From JAJXXT01 sp963764465 (lineage in GTDB: Bacteria; Pseudomonadota; Alphaproteobacteria; Acetobacterales; Acetobacteraceae), in NCBI GenBank assembly GCA_963764465.1, contig CAVXSO010000006.1, forward strand, positions 1 to 64,000: a DNA stretch of 64,000 nt, given 5' to 3'. Both the position numbers and the translations under genes were made by a program. Below are positions 10,454 to 20,074 of this stretch, piece by piece. Positions within the stretch are counted from its first letter, which is position 1, and each line of letters begins with the position of its first letter. Under the pieces are notes generated by a model that did not search any database, was not told the origin of the DNA, and worked only from the letters and a program-made list of their open reading frames with translations.

Positions 10454-12054
10454 GCCTCCACCGCCCGCCCCTTGATGGGGAACAGGCCGCGCGGGCGGCG
10501 CTGGATGAACAGGATCAGCAGCACGAGCACCACGATCTTGCCGAGCACCGCGCCCGCGAACGGCTCCAGCATCTTGTTGATGACGCCGAGCACCATGGCG
10601 GAGACGATGGTGCCCCAGAGATTGCCGACGCCGCCGAACACCACCACCATGAAGCTGTCGACGATGTAGCCCTGGCCGAGATTGGGCGAGACATTGTCGA
10701 TCTGCGACAGCGCGACGCCCGCCATGCCCGCGACACCCGCGCCGAGGCCGAAGGTGAGCGCGTCGATCCACGGTGTCCGGATGCCCATGCTGGCCGCCAT
10801 GCGCCGGTTCTGCGTCACCGCGCGCATCCTGAGGCCGAAGGCGGAGTAGCGCAGCAGCGCCATCAGCGCCGCCAGCACCAGGGCGGCGAAGACGATGATG
10901 GCGATGCGGTTCCAGGTGAGCGTGAGGCCGCCGAGCGCGATGTCCCCCTGCATCCATGCCGGGGTCGAAACATCCCGGTTGTCGGCGCCGAACAGGCTGC
11001 GCACCGCCTGCTGCAGCCCGAGCGAAAGTCCCCAGGTGGCAAGCAGGGTTTCCAGCGGGCGGCCGTAGAGGAAGCGGATCAGGCAGCGCTCGATCGCGAC
11101 CCCCGCCGCACCCGTCACCAGGAAGGCGAGGGGCACGGCGAGAACGAGGCTCGCGGGCATCAGCCAGGGCGCGTGCGCGCGCAGCAGCAGCTGGACGACA
11201 TAGGTGGTGTAGGCGCCCAGCATCACCAGCTCGCCATGCGCCATGTTGATCACGCCCATGACGCCGAAGGTGATGGCAAGCCCCGCGGCGGCGAGCAGCA
11301 GCACGGAGCCGAGCGAGATGCCGTAGATCACGTTCTGCGCCTGGGAGAGCAGCGCCTGGGCGTGGTCGATGGCGGCGACCGCCTTCATCGCCTCGGCGTG
11401 CACGGCGGCGGGCTCGGCCGGCACGGCGGCGAGCAGGGCGCGCGCCTCCAGCCCGCCACGCGCGCGCAGGGTGGCGATGGCCGCGATCCGATCCGCAGCA
11501 CTGCCCTTGCCGTCGGCGAGCAGGATCGCCGCGCGTGCCGCCCGCAGCGCGCGGGCGACGGCCTGGTCCTTCTCGGCGGCAAGCGCCTTCGTGACGCCCG
11601 CGAGCGCGCCGGCGGGATGGTTGTGGAATATTTCGCCCGCGGCACGAAGGCGCGTCGCCGCGACCGGCGAGAACAGGTCGAGGCTGCCAAGTGCTGCCTG
11701 GGCGGCGGCGCGCACGTCGTTGTTGACCTTGATCTCGTTGACGTCGTCGTCCGTCACGCCGGGTGCCGGGGCGCCGGTGCGGGCATCGGCGTATTTGTCG
11801 GTGTCGAGCTGGATCAGCAGCCTGCCGTCCGGGCCGATATCGAGCGCGTCGCTGGCGATCGCCTTGATGACATCGGCGGCGCGCGGATTGCCCGAGGCGG
11901 CGAGCACGCCGATCGCCTTGATAACGCCATCGAAACCGTTGGCGGAGAGGCCAGCGAACGGGTCCGGCGCCTGGGCGCGCGCCGCCGGCCCGAGCGCCAG
12001 CAGCGGCGCGAGGAGCAGAAAAGCCAGGGCCAGGCGGCGAAGAACGCGGATCAT
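10450..12054 (-). CDS. urtB: Urea ABC transporter permease UrtB
   Basis: UrtB is the LivH-like permease, with the family's long extracytoplasmic N-terminal part; at 534 residues it matches usual UrtB length. A signal-like segment (LALAFLLLAPLLALGPAARA) opens the protein. The first 240 or so residues are soluble and helical. The membrane domain follows, with ITFGVMGVINMAHGELVMLGAY, FGADNRDVSTPAWMQG and the loop MRAVTQNRRMAASMGI. I chose the ATG at 12054 because the signal peptide starts there; the open frame extends 15 codons upstream. A 105-bp GC-rich gap with a direct repeat separates it from urtA. Confidence 0.95.
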   Translation of the reverse strand: MIRVLRRLALAFLLLAPLLALGPAARAQAPDPFAGLSANGFDGVIKAIGVLAASGNPRAADVIKAIASDALDIGPDGRLLIQLDTDKYADARTGAPAPGVTDDDVNEIKVNNDVRAAAQAALGSLDLFSPVAATRLRAAGEIFHNHPAGALAGVTKALAAEKDQAVARALRAARAAILLADGKGSAADRIAAIATLRARGGLEARALLAAVPAEPAAVHAEAMKAVAAIDHAQALLSQAQNVIYGISLGSVLLLAAAGLAITFGVMGVINMAHGELVMLGAYTTYVVQLLLRAHAPWLMPASLVLAVPLAFLVTGAAGVAIERCLIRFLYGRPLETLLATWGLSLGLQQAVRSLFGADNRDVSTPAWMQGDIALGGLTLTWNRIAIIVFAALVLAALMALLRYSAFGLRMRAVTQNRRMAASMGIRTPWIDALTFGLGAGVAGMAGVALSQIDNVSPNLGQGYIVDSFMVVVFGGVGNLWGTIVSAMVLGVINKMLEPFAGAVLGKIVVLVLLILFIQRRPRGLFPIKGRAVEA

Positions 12055-12116
12055 GCGATCACGGGCGCGGCGGATGCGCGGGAAGGGTGGGGGAGGCACC
12101 GCGGCGCGCCTCCCCG

Positions 12117-12147
12117 GGGCCAGCTCCCCCCAGGGCCAGCTCCCCCC
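12117..12147. repeat. 16-bp tandem repeat between urtA and urtB
   Basis: GGGCCAGCTCCCCCCA occurs at 12117-12132 and again, less its final A, at 12133-12147. It is in the gap between urtA and urtB, flanked by CCCCGGGG-type sequence that could fold. It may act as a processing or partial termination signal that lets the binding protein be made in excess, or may be a neutral minisatellite like others in the window. Confidence 0.6.
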
Positions 12148-12159
12148 GGGGCGGCCTCC

Positions 12160-13446
12160 CTACTTGCCCGCGCCGCCGCACTTGCCGGTGGCGACGTTGA
12201 AGTTGCCGCAATCCATCGGCGGCAGCCAGTCGGAGATCAGGTCCTTCGAGCCCGGCAGGTACGGCGACCAGGCCTCCGCCACCACCGTGCCCGGCGTCTG
12301 CCAGACCACGTTGAACTGGCCGTTGCCCTTGATCTCGCCGATGAAGACCGGCTTGGTGACGTGGTGGTTGGGCATGATCGTCGCGATGCCGCCGGTGAGG
12401 TTGGGCACGGCGACGCCGATCAGCGCCGGGATCACGTCCCTGGGCGCGGCCGTGCCCGCCTTTTCCACCGCCTTCACCCAGGCGTTGAAGCCGATGTAGC
12501 TCGCCTCCATCGGGTCGTTGGTGACGCGCTTGGGGTTCTTGGTCCAGGTGTGCCACTGCTTGATGAACGCCGCGTTCTCCGGCGTGTGGATGCTCTCGAA
12601 ATAGTTCCACGCCGCGAGGTGGCCGATCAGCGGCCTGGTATCCATGCCCGCCAGTTCCTCCTCGCCGACGGAGAACGCAACGACCGGGATGTCCGTCGCC
12701 TTGATGCCCTGGTTGCCCAGCTCCTTGTAGAACGGCACGTTGGCGTCGCCGTTGATGGTGGAGACGACAGCGGTTTTCTTGCCGGCGGAGCCGAACGCCT
12801 TGATCTGGGAGACGATGCTCTGCCAGTCGCTCTGCCCGAACGGGGTGTAGTTGATCATGATGTCGGCGTCGGCGACGCCCTTGAGCTTCAGGTAGGCCTC
12901 GAGAATCTTGTTGGTGGTGCGTGGATAGACGTAGTCGGTGCCGGCGAGCACCCAGCGTTTCACCTTGCCCTCGTTCATCAGGTAATCGACCGCCGGGATC
13001 GCCTGCTGGTTTGGCGCCGCACCGGTGTAGATGATGTTCCGGCTGCTTTCCTCGCCCTCGTACTGCACGGGGTAGAACAGCAGGCCGTCGAGTTCCTCGA
13101 ACACCGGCAGCACGGATTTGCGCGAGACGGAAGTCCAGCAGCCGAACACGGCGGCGACCTTGTCCACCGCCAGCAGCTGGCGCGCCTTTTCCGCGAACAG
13201 CGGCCAGTTGGAGGCGGGATCGACGACGACGGCCTCGATCTTCTTGCCGAGCAGGCCGCCCTTGTTGTTCTGCTCGTCGATCAGCATGAGATCGACGTCC
13301 TTGAGCGTCGACTCGCTGATCGCCATGGTGCCCGAAAGCGAGTGCAGGATACCGACCTTGATCGTTTCCGCCGCCCAGGCCCGCGAGATGAACGGGGTGG
13401 CAAGCGTGGTGGCCAGAGCCGAGCCAAGAAACATGCGGCGGCGCAT
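12160..13446 (-). CDS. urtA: Urea ABC transporter substrate-binding protein UrtA
   Basis: UrtA is the periplasmic urea-binding protein of the UrtABCDE importer, 428 residues. The N-terminus MRRRMFLGSALATTLATPF has a twin-arginine-like signal, then AAETIKVGILHSLSGTMAISES, the usual start of mature UrtA. Also typical are VVVDPASNWPLFAEKARQLL, AVFGCWTSVSRKSVLPVFEE and ENAAFIKQWHTW. The start at 13446 is set by a strong AGGAGG 7 nt upstream. A sigma-54 promoter lies about 90 bp upstream. It is the first gene of the cassette, so nitrogen control here would cover both import and urease. Confidence 0.97.
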   Translation of the reverse strand: MRRRMFLGSALATTLATPFISRAWAAETIKVGILHSLSGTMAISESTLKDVDLMLIDEQNNKGGLLGKKIEAVVVDPASNWPLFAEKARQLLAVDKVAAVFGCWTSVSRKSVLPVFEELDGLLFYPVQYEGEESSRNIIYTGAAPNQQAIPAVDYLMNEGKVKRWVLAGTDYVYPRTTNKILEAYLKLKGVADADIMINYTPFGQSDWQSIVSQIKAFGSAGKKTAVVSTINGDANVPFYKELGNQGIKATDIPVVAFSVGEEELAGMDTRPLIGHLAAWNYFESIHTPENAAFIKQWHTWTKNPKRVTNDPMEASYIGFNAWVKAVEKAGTAAPRDVIPALIGVAVPNLTGGIATIMPNHHVTKPVFIGEIKGNGQFNVVWQTPGTVVAEAWSPYLPGSKDLISDWLPPMDCGNFNVATGKCGGAGK

Positions 13447-13534
13447 TCGTGAAGCCTCCTGTGTTCTTCTGGGTGTTTTGCATTGGTGCGGCGCCGTGCG
13501 GCGGGGCCCGGTGCCATCCCTGTCGCCAGGAAAC

Positions 13535-13550
13535 TGCAAGGCGTGTGCCA
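13535..13550 (-). promoter_or_regulatory. Sigma-54 (-24/-12) promoter for the urt-ure cassette
   Basis: On the minus strand the sequence reads TGGCACACGCCTTGCA. Against the sigma-54 consensus TGGCAC-R-N4-TTGCW it matches every fixed position, with GG and GC exactly 10 nt apart. The predicted transcription start is near 13524, giving a leader of about 80 nt to the urtA ATG. NtrC, the usual activator, is encoded at 59354-60823. I did not see an unambiguous NtrC-binding dyad upstream (13551-13683). Confidence 0.8.
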
Positions 13551-13683
13551 CGTGTTGCGCCGCGGGCGCGCGGGGCAAGGCGCGCGGAGTGCCTGTTATC
13601 TGCTCACAGCGGCGCGGCGGCTGCCGTCGTTTTTTGCAGAATGCTCTCGCTGGCGGAACGAGGACGTTCCGGGCGCGGGCCGG

Positions 13684-14208
13684 CTAGACCAGGCCCGCCG
13701 CCCCCAGCACCGCCGCGGCGCCGAGCAGCCAGAGCGGGTTGAGCCGCGTCATCGTCGCCGCGACCGCGACCGCGAGCGTGAGCAGGATATGCCCGGCGGA
13801 GCGGGAGGTCGCCTCGCTCAGCATGATCGCCGCGGCCATGATGAGGCCCACCGTCACCGGCGAGATCCCGGCCTGCACGCGCCGGCGCCAGGCGCGGTCG
13901 CGGAACCGCGTCCACAAATCGCCCACGGCGTAGCTCAGCACGGATGAAGGCAGGATCAGCCCGAACGTCGCGACCAGCGCGCCGCCGAGCCCCGCGACGC
14001 GCCAGCCGATCAGCGTCGCCACCAGCATGTTGGGCCCGGGCGATGCCTGCGCGAGCGCGAACAGGGCGGCGAAATCCGCCGATGTCATCCAGTGATGGAC
14101 ATCCACCACCTGGCGCTGCATCTCCGGCAGCACGGTGTTGCCGCCGCCCACCGCGAGCAGCGACAGCTCGCCGAAGATGCCCGCGAGCGCGAGGAGATTG
14201 TGCATCAT
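13684..14208 (-). CDS. chrA: Chromate transporter half-protein (CHR family)
   Basis: This is a short single-domain CHR-family membrane protein of 174 residues. It has the family motif GGGNTVLPEMQRQVVD near the start and ASPGPNMLVATLIGW (the PGP motif), followed by hydrophobic helices. CHR proteins export chromate, or move sulfate-like anions, across the inner membrane. Short CHR proteins are usually encoded as adjacent pairs that work together, as here: its ATG overlaps the stop of the neighbouring half-gene. A MM pair at the start leaves 14208 or 14205 possible. No chromate regulator is adjacent, so the substrate is inferred from family only. Confidence 0.85.
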   Translation of the reverse strand: MMHNLLALAGIFGELSLLAVGGGNTVLPEMQRQVVDVHHWMTSADFAALFALAQASPGPNMLVATLIGWRVAGLGGALVATFGLILPSSVLSYAVGDLWTRFRDRAWRRRVQAGISPVTVGLIMAAAIMLSEATSRSAGHILLTLAVAVAATMTRLNPLWLLGAAAVLGAAGLV

Positions 14209-14774
14209 GCGCGCGGCCGCACCAGCAGCAGCCCGAGCGGCAGGGTGATCGCCATGGTCAGCAGCAGCGACAGGTGCAGGAAGGCAAGCAGGCCGCAGGC
14301 CAGCACCGCGACCGCGATGGCGCGCGCATCGCCCAGCAGCGGGCGCGCGATCTTGAGCGCCATCGACAGGATCAGCCCGGAGGCCGCGGCCGCGACCGCG
14401 GTGATGGTGCGCGCCACCACCGGATCGGATTCGAAACGTCCGACCACGGCACCCAGGATGCTGACGATGACGAGCGGCGCCGACAGCAGCCCGCTGATCG
14501 CGGCCAGCGCGCCGGGCAGGCCACGGAAGCGCGAGCCCAGCACGACCGAGAGGTTGATGATGTTGGGCCCGGGCAGGAACTGGCACAGCGCCAGCAGGTC
14601 TGTGAACTCCGGGCCGGTGAGCCAGCCCCTTCGCTCCACGATCATGCGCCGCGCCCATGGCAGCACGCCGCCGAAGCCGGAGATGCCGATGGAGAAGAAG
14701 CCTGCGAACAGCGCGCCGCAGGTGGGGCGCGCGGTCCCGGCCGCGTGCGCGCCGGTGGGGGCCGCGTCCATCAT
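14205..14774 (-). CDS. chrA: Chromate transporter half-protein (CHR family)
   Basis: This is the partner half of the split CHR transporter, 189 residues. Family features are LFAGFFSIGISGFGG, WARRMIVERRGWLTGPEF and CQFLPGPNIINLSVVLG (the PGP motif), followed by several hydrophobic segments. It starts at MMDAAPTG inside the end of the MFS gene (overlap of 4 bp) and overlaps the next half by ATGA, so the three genes are probably one transcript. The paired short form is common in proteobacteria and is functionally equivalent to the fused bidomain ChrA. Confidence 0.85.
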   Translation of the reverse strand: MMDAAPTGAHAAGTARPTCGALFAGFFSIGISGFGGVLPWARRMIVERRGWLTGPEFTDLLALCQFLPGPNIINLSVVLGSRFRGLPGALAAISGLLSAPLVIVSILGAVVGRFESDPVVARTITAVAAAASGLILSMALKIARPLLGDARAIAVAVLACGLLAFLHLSLLLTMAITLPLGLLLVRPRA

Positions 14775-16144
14775 GCCTCGCGCGCGATGGAGGCGACGGC
14801 GGCGACGAGGCAGCAGGCAACCCCGAGCAGCAGCACCGGCCGCGTGCCCGCCGCGGGGAACAGGCCGTAGATCAGTGCCACGGTGACGGCGCCCAGCGTC
14901 TGGCCCAGCAGGCGCGTGGTGGACTGCATGCCAGAGGCGCCGCCGGTGCGCGCGGGTGGGGCGGCGGCGATCATCGTGCGGTTGTTGGGCGAGTTGAACA
15001 TGCCGAAGCCGAAGCCGCACAGCGCCATGCGCCAGGCGAGGTCCGGCACCGTCACGTTGTCCGGCATCATCGCGAGCGCCAGCAGGCCGAGGCCCATCAG
15101 CACCTCCCCCGCGGCGCCGAGTTTGGCCGGCGAGAGCCTGTCCGAAAGCCGCCCGGCGATGGGGGCGACGACGGCGACCGTGAGCGGCCAGGGCGTCATC
15201 AGGAACCCGGTTTCCACCTGGCTGCGGCCCAGCGCGCGCTGGAAGAAGAACGGCAGCGAAACAAAGGCGGCGGACTGGGCGGCGAAGGAAAACAGGCTCG
15301 CGACGACGGAGAGCGTGAAGACCGGCCGCGCCAGCAGGTCGATGGGCAGCAGCGGTGCCTTCTGCCCGAGCTGGCGCTTCGCCAGCACCCAGCCGGTGGC
15401 GAGCATGATGGCGAAGGCGCCGATGACGGGCAGCGGGCCCTGCGCGTGGCCGGCGGCGTCGATGCCGATGATGAGCAGCCCGAAGGTGATGGCGCTGAGC
15501 ACCGCGCTGACGATATCGAAACGATGCCGCGAGCGCGGGCATTCCGGCAGCGCGCGGCGTGCGACCAGGATCGCGGCAAGCCCGATCGGCACGTTGACGG
15601 CGAACAGCACCGGCCAGTTCGCCACCGAAAGGATGCCGGAGGCGACGGTGGGGCCGAGGGCGGAGGAAAGGGAGGCGACGGTCGCGTTGATGCCGATGCC
15701 CGCGCCGAGCAGGCGGCGCGGATAGATGAAGCGCGTCAGCGCCATGTTCACGCTCATCAGCCCCGCGGCGCCGAGGCCCTGGACGATGCGCGCGAGGGTG
15801 AGGGTCGCCAGCGAGTGGGAGGCGGCACAGCCCAGGGATGCGAGGGTGAAGAACACCAGCCCCGCCTTGTACACGCGCTCGTAGCCCACGATCTCGCCCA
15901 GTGCCGCGAGCGGCAGCAGCGAGATGGTGACCGCGAGCTGGTAGGCGTTCACCACCCAGATGGAGTCCGCCGCCGAGACGCCGAGGTCCTTCGCGATGGT
16001 GGGCAGCGCGACATTGGCGATGGTGCCGTCCAGCACCGCCATGCCGAGGCCGAGGGAGATGGTGGTGATGGCCCAGTAGCGGCGGGGCAGGGGCAGGCCG
16101 TCCGGAACGGCGGCGGCGCTGGCAGCCGCGGCGGCGTCAGCCAT
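14771..16144 (-). CDS. MFS transporter, DHA2 (14-TM drug/H+ antiporter) type
   Basis: This is a 457-residue inner-membrane transporter. The DHA2 motifs GMAVLDGTIANVALPTIA (motif D1-like) and ADSIWVVNAYQLAVTISLLPLAALGE are clear, with VIVGYERVYKAG-type loop sequence and LTLARIVQGLGAAGLM (motif B). About 14 hydrophobic segments are expected. Members of this group expel drugs or toxic compounds using the proton gradient; the substrate cannot be told from sequence. It overlaps zwf by 8 bp and chrA by 4 bp, so it belongs to the sdaA-zwf-MFS-chrA run. Confidence 0.88.
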   Translation of the reverse strand: MADAAAAASAAAVPDGLPLPRRYWAITTISLGLGMAVLDGTIANVALPTIAKDLGVSAADSIWVVNAYQLAVTISLLPLAALGEIVGYERVYKAGLVFFTLASLGCAASHSLATLTLARIVQGLGAAGLMSVNMALTRFIYPRRLLGAGIGINATVASLSSALGPTVASGILSVANWPVLFAVNVPIGLAAILVARRALPECPRSRHRFDIVSAVLSAITFGLLIIGIDAAGHAQGPLPVIGAFAIMLATGWVLAKRQLGQKAPLLPIDLLARPVFTLSVVASLFSFAAQSAAFVSLPFFFQRALGRSQVETGFLMTPWPLTVAVVAPIAGRLSDRLSPAKLGAAGEVLMGLGLLALAMMPDNVTVPDLAWRMALCGFGFGMFNSPNNRTMIAAAPPARTGGASGMQSTTRLLGQTLGAVTVALIYGLFPAAGTRPVLLLGVACCLVAAVASIAREA

Positions 16145-17693
16145 GCGTGGTGTCCGGCCCTGTCGTTGCCGTCTCGAAACCGTTGTCGCCGGGCACCGCG
16201 TCCCCGAGCCGCTCGTCCCCGAGCCGCTCGTCGTCGAATGTCCCGTCCTCGAACCACGTCCGTCCGCTGCGCTCGATGAGTGCGACGGAGGCGGAGGGCC
16301 CCCAGGTGCCCGCGGTGTAGGGGCGCGGCGGCTCGGCGGCGGCGCTCCAGGCGGCGAGGATGGGGTCGATCCAGCGCCAGGCCGCCTCCACCTCGTCGCG
16401 GCGCATGAACAGCGTCTGGTTGCCGCGCACCACGTCCATCAGCAGCCGCTCGTAGGCGTCCGGGTTGCGCACGCCGAAGGCGCGGTCGAAGCTCATGTTC
16501 AGCGCCACCTGGCGCAGGCGCATGCCGCCCGGCCCGGGGTCCTTGATCATCAGCCAGAGGTCGATGCTCTCGTCCGGCTGCAGGCGGATGGCGAGCCGGT
16601 TGGGCAGCACCGGCCCCGCCACGGGCCCGAAGGCGTTGTGCGGCACCGGGCGGAAGGCGACGACGATTTCCGAAATGCGTTGCGGCAGCCGCTTGCCGGT
16701 GCGCAGGAAGAAGGGCACGCCGGCCCAGCGCCAGTTCGCGATTTCGGCGCGCAGGGCGGCGAAGGTTTCGGTGCGCGTCTCGCTTCCCACTTCCTCGCGG
16801 TAGCCGGGCACCGGGCCGCCATTGCCCGCACCCGCGCGGTACTGGCCGCGCACGCCGCGCTCCGCCACGGAGGCGGCATCGAGCGGCACCAGCGCGTTCA
16901 GCACCTTCAGCTTCTCGTCGCGCACCGCGTCGGCGTCGAGCGAGGTCGGCGGCTCCATCGCGGTGAGGCAGAGCAGCTGGAGCATGTGGTTCTGCACCAT
17001 GTCGCGCAGCGCGCCGGCGGTGTCGTAGTAGCCGGCGCGGCCCTCCACGCCCAGCGTCTCGGCGACCGTGATCTGCACGTGGTCGATATGCGCGCTGTTC
17101 CACACCGGCTCGAACAGCGCGTTGGCGAAGCGCAGCGCCATCAGGTTCTGCACCGTTTCCTTGCCGAGATAATGATCGATCCGGTAGATCGCGCGCTCCG
17201 GGAACACGGCGCCGATCGCGGCGTTGACCGCCATCGCGGATTCGAGGTCGCGGCCGATGGGTTTTTCCACCACCACGCGCGCGCCCTGCGCCAGCCCGTG
17301 GCGCGCGATGCGCTCGCACAGCGGCGCGAACAGCTGCGGCCCGGTCGCGAGGTAGAACACGCGGACGACGTCGCGCGCATCCAGCAGCTGCGCGAGCTCG
17401 GGCCACCCGTCCTCACCCGTGGCGTCGAGGTGGACGTAGGCGAGGCGGGCCGCGAAGCGCGACGCCTCCTCCGCGGTGGGCGTGGCGGCGGCGATGCAGG
17501 CGGCGGCCTCGGCGCGGAAACCCTGCGCGTCCATCGCGCGGCGCGCGGCGCCGATGATGCGCGCGCCTGGCGGTATCTGCCCGGCGCGCTCGCGCTGGAA
17601 CAGGGCGGGCAGCAGCTTGCGCCGCGCGAGGTCGCCCGTCGCGCCGACGATGACGAGGTCGAAGGGCTGGACGGCGATGGTGCGGGATGCCAT
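16137..17693 (-). CDS. zwf: Glucose-6-phosphate 1-dehydrogenase
   Basis: Zwf oxidises glucose-6-phosphate to 6-phosphogluconolactone, making NADPH for the oxidative pentose phosphate or Entner-Doudoroff pathway. At 518 residues it is slightly longer than usual because of an extended C-terminus. Seen are the Rossmann motif GATGDLARRKLLPALF (about 17-32), the coenzyme-region motif VVVEKPIGRDL and the substrate-binding signature RIDHYLGKE. The tail contains a duplicated five-residue block from a 15-bp repeat. It starts 27 bp after sdaA and overlaps the MFS gene. No pgl or edd is adjacent in the window. Confidence 0.96.
   Translation of the reverse strand: MASRTIAVQPFDLVIVGATGDLARRKLLPALFQRERAGQIPPGARIIGAARRAMDAQGFRAEAAACIAAATPTAEEASRFAARLAYVHLDATGEDGWPELAQLLDARDVVRVFYLATGPQLFAPLCERIARHGLAQGARVVVEKPIGRDLESAMAVNAAIGAVFPERAIYRIDHYLGKETVQNLMALRFANALFEPVWNSAHIDHVQITVAETLGVEGRAGYYDTAGALRDMVQNHMLQLLCLTAMEPPTSLDADAVRDEKLKVLNALVPLDAASVAERGVRGQYRAGAGNGGPVPGYREEVGSETRTETFAALRAEIANWRWAGVPFFLRTGKRLPQRISEIVVAFRPVPHNAFGPVAGPVLPNRLAIRLQPDESIDLWLMIKDPGPGGMRLRQVALNMSFDRAFGVRNPDAYERLLMDVVRGNQTLFMRRDEVEAAWRWIDPILAAWSAAAEPPRPYTAGTWGPSASVALIERSGRTWFEDGTFDDERLGDERLGDAVPGDNGFETATTGPDTTHG
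16200..16229. repeat. 15-bp tandem duplication in the zwf C-terminus
   Basis: GTCCCCGAGCCGCTC occurs twice head to tail (16200-16214 and 16215-16229). In zwf it encodes the doubled ERLGD block near the C-terminal end, so the frame is kept. It is one of several 14-16 bp tandem repeats at gene ends in this window. Confidence 0.75.
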
Positions 17694-17719
17694 GGAACCT
17701 CGTTACGGCCAGGGATCGA

Positions 17720-19066
<1,347 letters not shown>

Positions 19067-19212
19067 TGTCCCATGCGTCGTTGGGTTCCATGCGTCGGTC
19101 GCGCCGCCGCATCGTGCGGCAGGGGGCGTTCTCGCCCCGTGGCGGGAAGCCGTGTCGCGGGAATGGGGCCGGCGCAGGTTCGCGGCGAGCATAGGCGGCG
19201 GCGTCGCGCGCC

Positions 19213-19295
19213 GCAAAACGGCCCCCGCCGCGGCGCGGCAAAGTGGATGAAGCCGCGGCGCGGCAAAACGGCCCCCGCCGCGGCGCGGCAAAACC
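19213..19295. repeat. 30-bp direct repeat in a 329-bp noncoding stretch
   Basis: The 30-bp block from GCAAAACGGCCCCC to GGCGCGGCAAA occurs at 19213-19242 and again at 19263-19292, 50 bp apart. Its end, GCCGCGGCGCGGCAAA, occurs a third time between them. They sit in the 329 bp (19067-19395) between the divergent sdaA and YceI genes, which holds no convincing gene. Promoters for both genes should be here but I cannot assign -35/-10 boxes. Confidence 0.75.
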
Positions 19296-19395
19296 GCCGG
19301 TACGGCGATCCGGCTGGTCAAGGCGGCTTACGGCTTCGTCCCCATATGGCGGTGGCGGGCGCGGTGCCGCTCCGTGGAAAGGCCCGGCAGGCGTG

Positions 19396-20037
19396 ATGGT
19401 CAGGACATATCGAGCGTTCCGCGCGGCGTCTGGGCGCATCCGGCCCGGCCGGGGTGCGGCCGCGTGGGGCCTGGTGCTGCTGGTGCTGCTGGGTGCAGCC
19501 CCGGCGCGCGCGGCGGACCTGTTCCAGCTCGACCAGCGCTATGGCTCCATCCGCTTCTCCGTCGCCTATCTCGGCGTGCTGCACGCCAGCGGGACATTCG
19601 CGCGCTTCGAGGGGCAGCTCGAGATCGACCCGGCCCGCCCGGCCGCGACGCGGATCGCGGTGACCGTGGCGGCGGATTCCGTCACCACGAAGTGGGAGCA
19701 GGAGACGGGGATGCTGCGCTCGGCGGATTTCTTCGACGTGGCGGAATACCCGCGCATCGGCTTCCAGAGCGAGGCGGTGCAGGCGGACGGCGCCGGGCAG
19801 TTCACCGTGCTCGGGCAACTCACGATGCGCGGCCACACCGGGCCGGTGCGGCTGCGCGCGCGGCTGGTCGGCTCGGCGCGCGACCCGGCGAGCGGGCGGC
19901 AGATCGAGGAGTTCGTGGTGACGGGCAGCGTGAGCCGCAAGGCGTTCGGCATCGTCGCCGAGCCGCTGTTCATCGCCGACCAGGTCGCGATCACCATCCG
20001 CGCCCGCATCGTGCTGAGCCATCCTTCCGCCGGCTAG
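19396..20037 (+). CDS. YceI family periplasmic protein
   Basis: This is a 213-residue exported protein. A signal peptide (WGLVLLVLLGAAPARAA) precedes a YceI lipocalin-like domain: FQLDQRYGSIRFSVAYLGVLHASGTFARFEG, then VTVAADSVTTKWEQETGMLRSADFFDV and LTMRGHTGPVRLRARL. YceI proteins bind long isoprenoid or amphiphilic ligands in the periplasm, and YceI genes often sit next to a cytochrome b561 gene, as here; the pair is thought to link lipid-quinone binding with redox. The ATG at 19396 is preferred because the signal peptide follows at once; the open frame extends upstream through repeats. Confidence 0.9.
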   Translation: MVRTYRAFRAASGRIRPGRGAAAWGLVLLVLLGAAPARAADLFQLDQRYGSIRFSVAYLGVLHASGTFARFEGQLEIDPARPAATRIAVTVAADSVTTKWEQETGMLRSADFFDVAEYPRIGFQSEAVQADGAGQFTVLGQLTMRGHTGPVRLRARLVGSARDPASGRQIEEFVVTGSVSRKAFGIVAEPLFIADQVAITIRARIVLSHPSAG

Positions 20038-20074
20038 GCGGCGCGGCGAACGGGGACCTGCGTGGAGGCGAGCG

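Noticed and set aside
10387..13452. A 1021-residue plus-strand frame across urtB and urtA
   Set aside because: Antisense to two strongly supported urea transporter genes, with no domain signature.
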